Shown here piece after piece: positions 15,158 through 15,790 of a stretch of 15,790 bases of DNA (position 1 is its first letter; every line of letters starts with the position of its first letter). The notes beneath the pieces are model-generated. The model ran no database searches and was not told where the DNA came from. It saw only the letters and a list, made by a program, of their open reading frames with translations. This stretch comes from Arenicellales bacterium. Its GTDB lineage: Bacteria; Pseudomonadota; Gammaproteobacteria; Arenicellales; UBA868. Both the position numbers and the translations under genes were made by a program. The stretch is taken from positions 1 through 15,790 of the forward strand of contig JAPKAJ010000023.1 in the NCBI GenBank assembly GCA_028825345.1. The letters run 5' to 3'.

Positions 15158-15193
15158 AAACGCCACCTTAAGATAGAATCCCTGCCCAAGGCA
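15158..15193. promoter_or_regulatory. 36-nt divergent start region
   Basis: Only 36 nt separate the two divergent starts. The promoters must therefore lie inside the opposite coding regions or overlap; no clear -35/-10 pair is visible within the gap. It contains the AAGG ribosome site of the minus-strand gene. Confidence 0.4.
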
Positions 15194-15784
15194 ATGACTA
15201 TGAAAACCCGGATTCGTGACCAGTGGCAAGACCCCACACGCCAGGCTTCCACTGAGGGCAATGCCTTGGCGCTGGCCTATGTTTGTTGGCAATTGGCGCT
15301 TACATCGGCACGCAATCTGCATGCTGAAGATTTTGTATACCAGGACGATATCCAGCGCGTAGGCGTCATCCGTGAGTATCTGGTGTTCTTAGCGCACACG
15401 GCTGATCGACTGGCCTTCGAGTTACTTGACGAAGCGCAACGCGCGCCGTTTATATCCTCCTTGGCAGCCGGCTGTGCCAGACATCTTCAGCGCAATACGG
15501 AGGAAATCCTGGGCGCCGGAGATTACGCCGGCCAGTTTATCGATGCTCTGAATCGACGTAACAGCGAATATGGTCAGTGCGCCTTTGCCAACGGCGCCCC
15601 GGGTTACAGCCTCCTAAGAGCGTTTGGCGAGAGCATCCAGATTATTATGGGGCGCGATCAGACCAATCGCTGGGTGATTGATCAGGTGATGGACATCGAT
15701 GGGCCCGAAGCAGTAGCGCAACTCAGGCGATCACTACAAAAACTCTACGCTACCCAAAAGCCTGCGCCCAAAGGCTCACAGTAA
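15194..15784 (+). CDS. Unrecognised helical protein
   Basis: This 196-residue soluble protein has no family I can name. It is predicted to be almost all helix: ALALAYVCWQLALTSARN, IREYLVFLAHTADRLAFELL, APFISSLAAGCARHLQRN and a C-terminal LRRSLQKLYATQK. The segment NSEYGQCAFANGAPGYSLLRAFGESIQ looks like a conserved core. Three cysteines occur without a motif, and there is no signal peptide. A second ATG at 15200 is an alternative start; neither has a strong Shine-Dalgarno sequence. It is divergent from the Sfum_1244-family gene. The stop lies 6 nt before the window end. Helical architecture resembles haem- or iron-linked helical bundles only in the broadest sense; I make no functional call. 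Confidence 0.7.
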   Translation: MTMKTRIRDQWQDPTRQASTEGNALALAYVCWQLALTSARNLHAEDFVYQDDIQRVGVIREYLVFLAHTADRLAFELLDEAQRAPFISSLAAGCARHLQRNTEEILGAGDYAGQFIDALNRRNSEYGQCAFANGAPGYSLLRAFGESIQIIMGRDQTNRWVIDQVMDIDGPEAVAQLRRSLQKLYATQKPAPKGSQ

Positions 15785-15790
15785 CCAGCG

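Noticed and set aside
1..15790. tRNA, rRNA, insertion sequence or phage attachment site
   Set aside because: No cloverleaf, rRNA-like stretch, transposase or terminal repeats were seen on either strand.

Overview
This window most likely comes from a sulfur-oxidising gammaproteobacterium: a purple sulfur bacterium relative, a chemolithotroph or a symbiont. The minus strand carries the oxidative-type dissimilatory sulfite reductase (rDsr) operon in the order dsrA-B-E-F-H-C-M-K-L-J-O-P, transcribed from about 10.4 kb down to base 1, where dsrP runs off the window edge. dsrEFH, dsrL and a dsrC with both C-terminal cysteines mark the sulfur-oxidising version of the pathway rather than sulfate reduction. 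The species cannot be fixed from the sequence alone.

The genes form one pathway. DsrEFH passes persulfide sulfur to DsrC. The membrane complex DsrMKJOP, with the HdrD-like DsrK facing the cytoplasm and the triheme DsrJ facing the periplasm, is thought to handle DsrC trisulfide/disulfide redox chemistry. DsrAB (siroheme, [4Fe-4S]) makes sulfite or the DsrC-bound product. DsrL is the NAD(P)H-linked flavoprotein/ferredoxin partner of DsrAB. Intergenic gaps are short (5 to 50 nt) except for 128 nt after dsrC, which holds strong stem-loops. The operon is therefore probably one transcript with differential stability or attenuation after dsrC.

A 388-nt region (10393-10780) separates dsrA from a divergent plus-strand accessory cluster and contains a perfect 16-bp palindrome. 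The cluster encodes a TauD/TfdA-like Fe(II)/2-oxoglutarate oxygenase, a 70-residue protein, a 234-residue helical protein, a Cas6/Cmx6-like RNA-endonuclease-family protein, a DsrC paralogue with no cysteine at all, and a 67-residue protein. The second, third and fourth are joined by ATGA stop/start overlaps, so they are probably translationally coupled. No CRISPR array or other cas gene is visible. A Cas6-like protein wired into a sulfur-oxidation locus is the most unexpected thing here.

At the right end an Sfum_1244-family protein of unknown function (minus strand) is divergent, with only 36 nt between starts, from an unrecognised helical 196-residue protein (plus strand).
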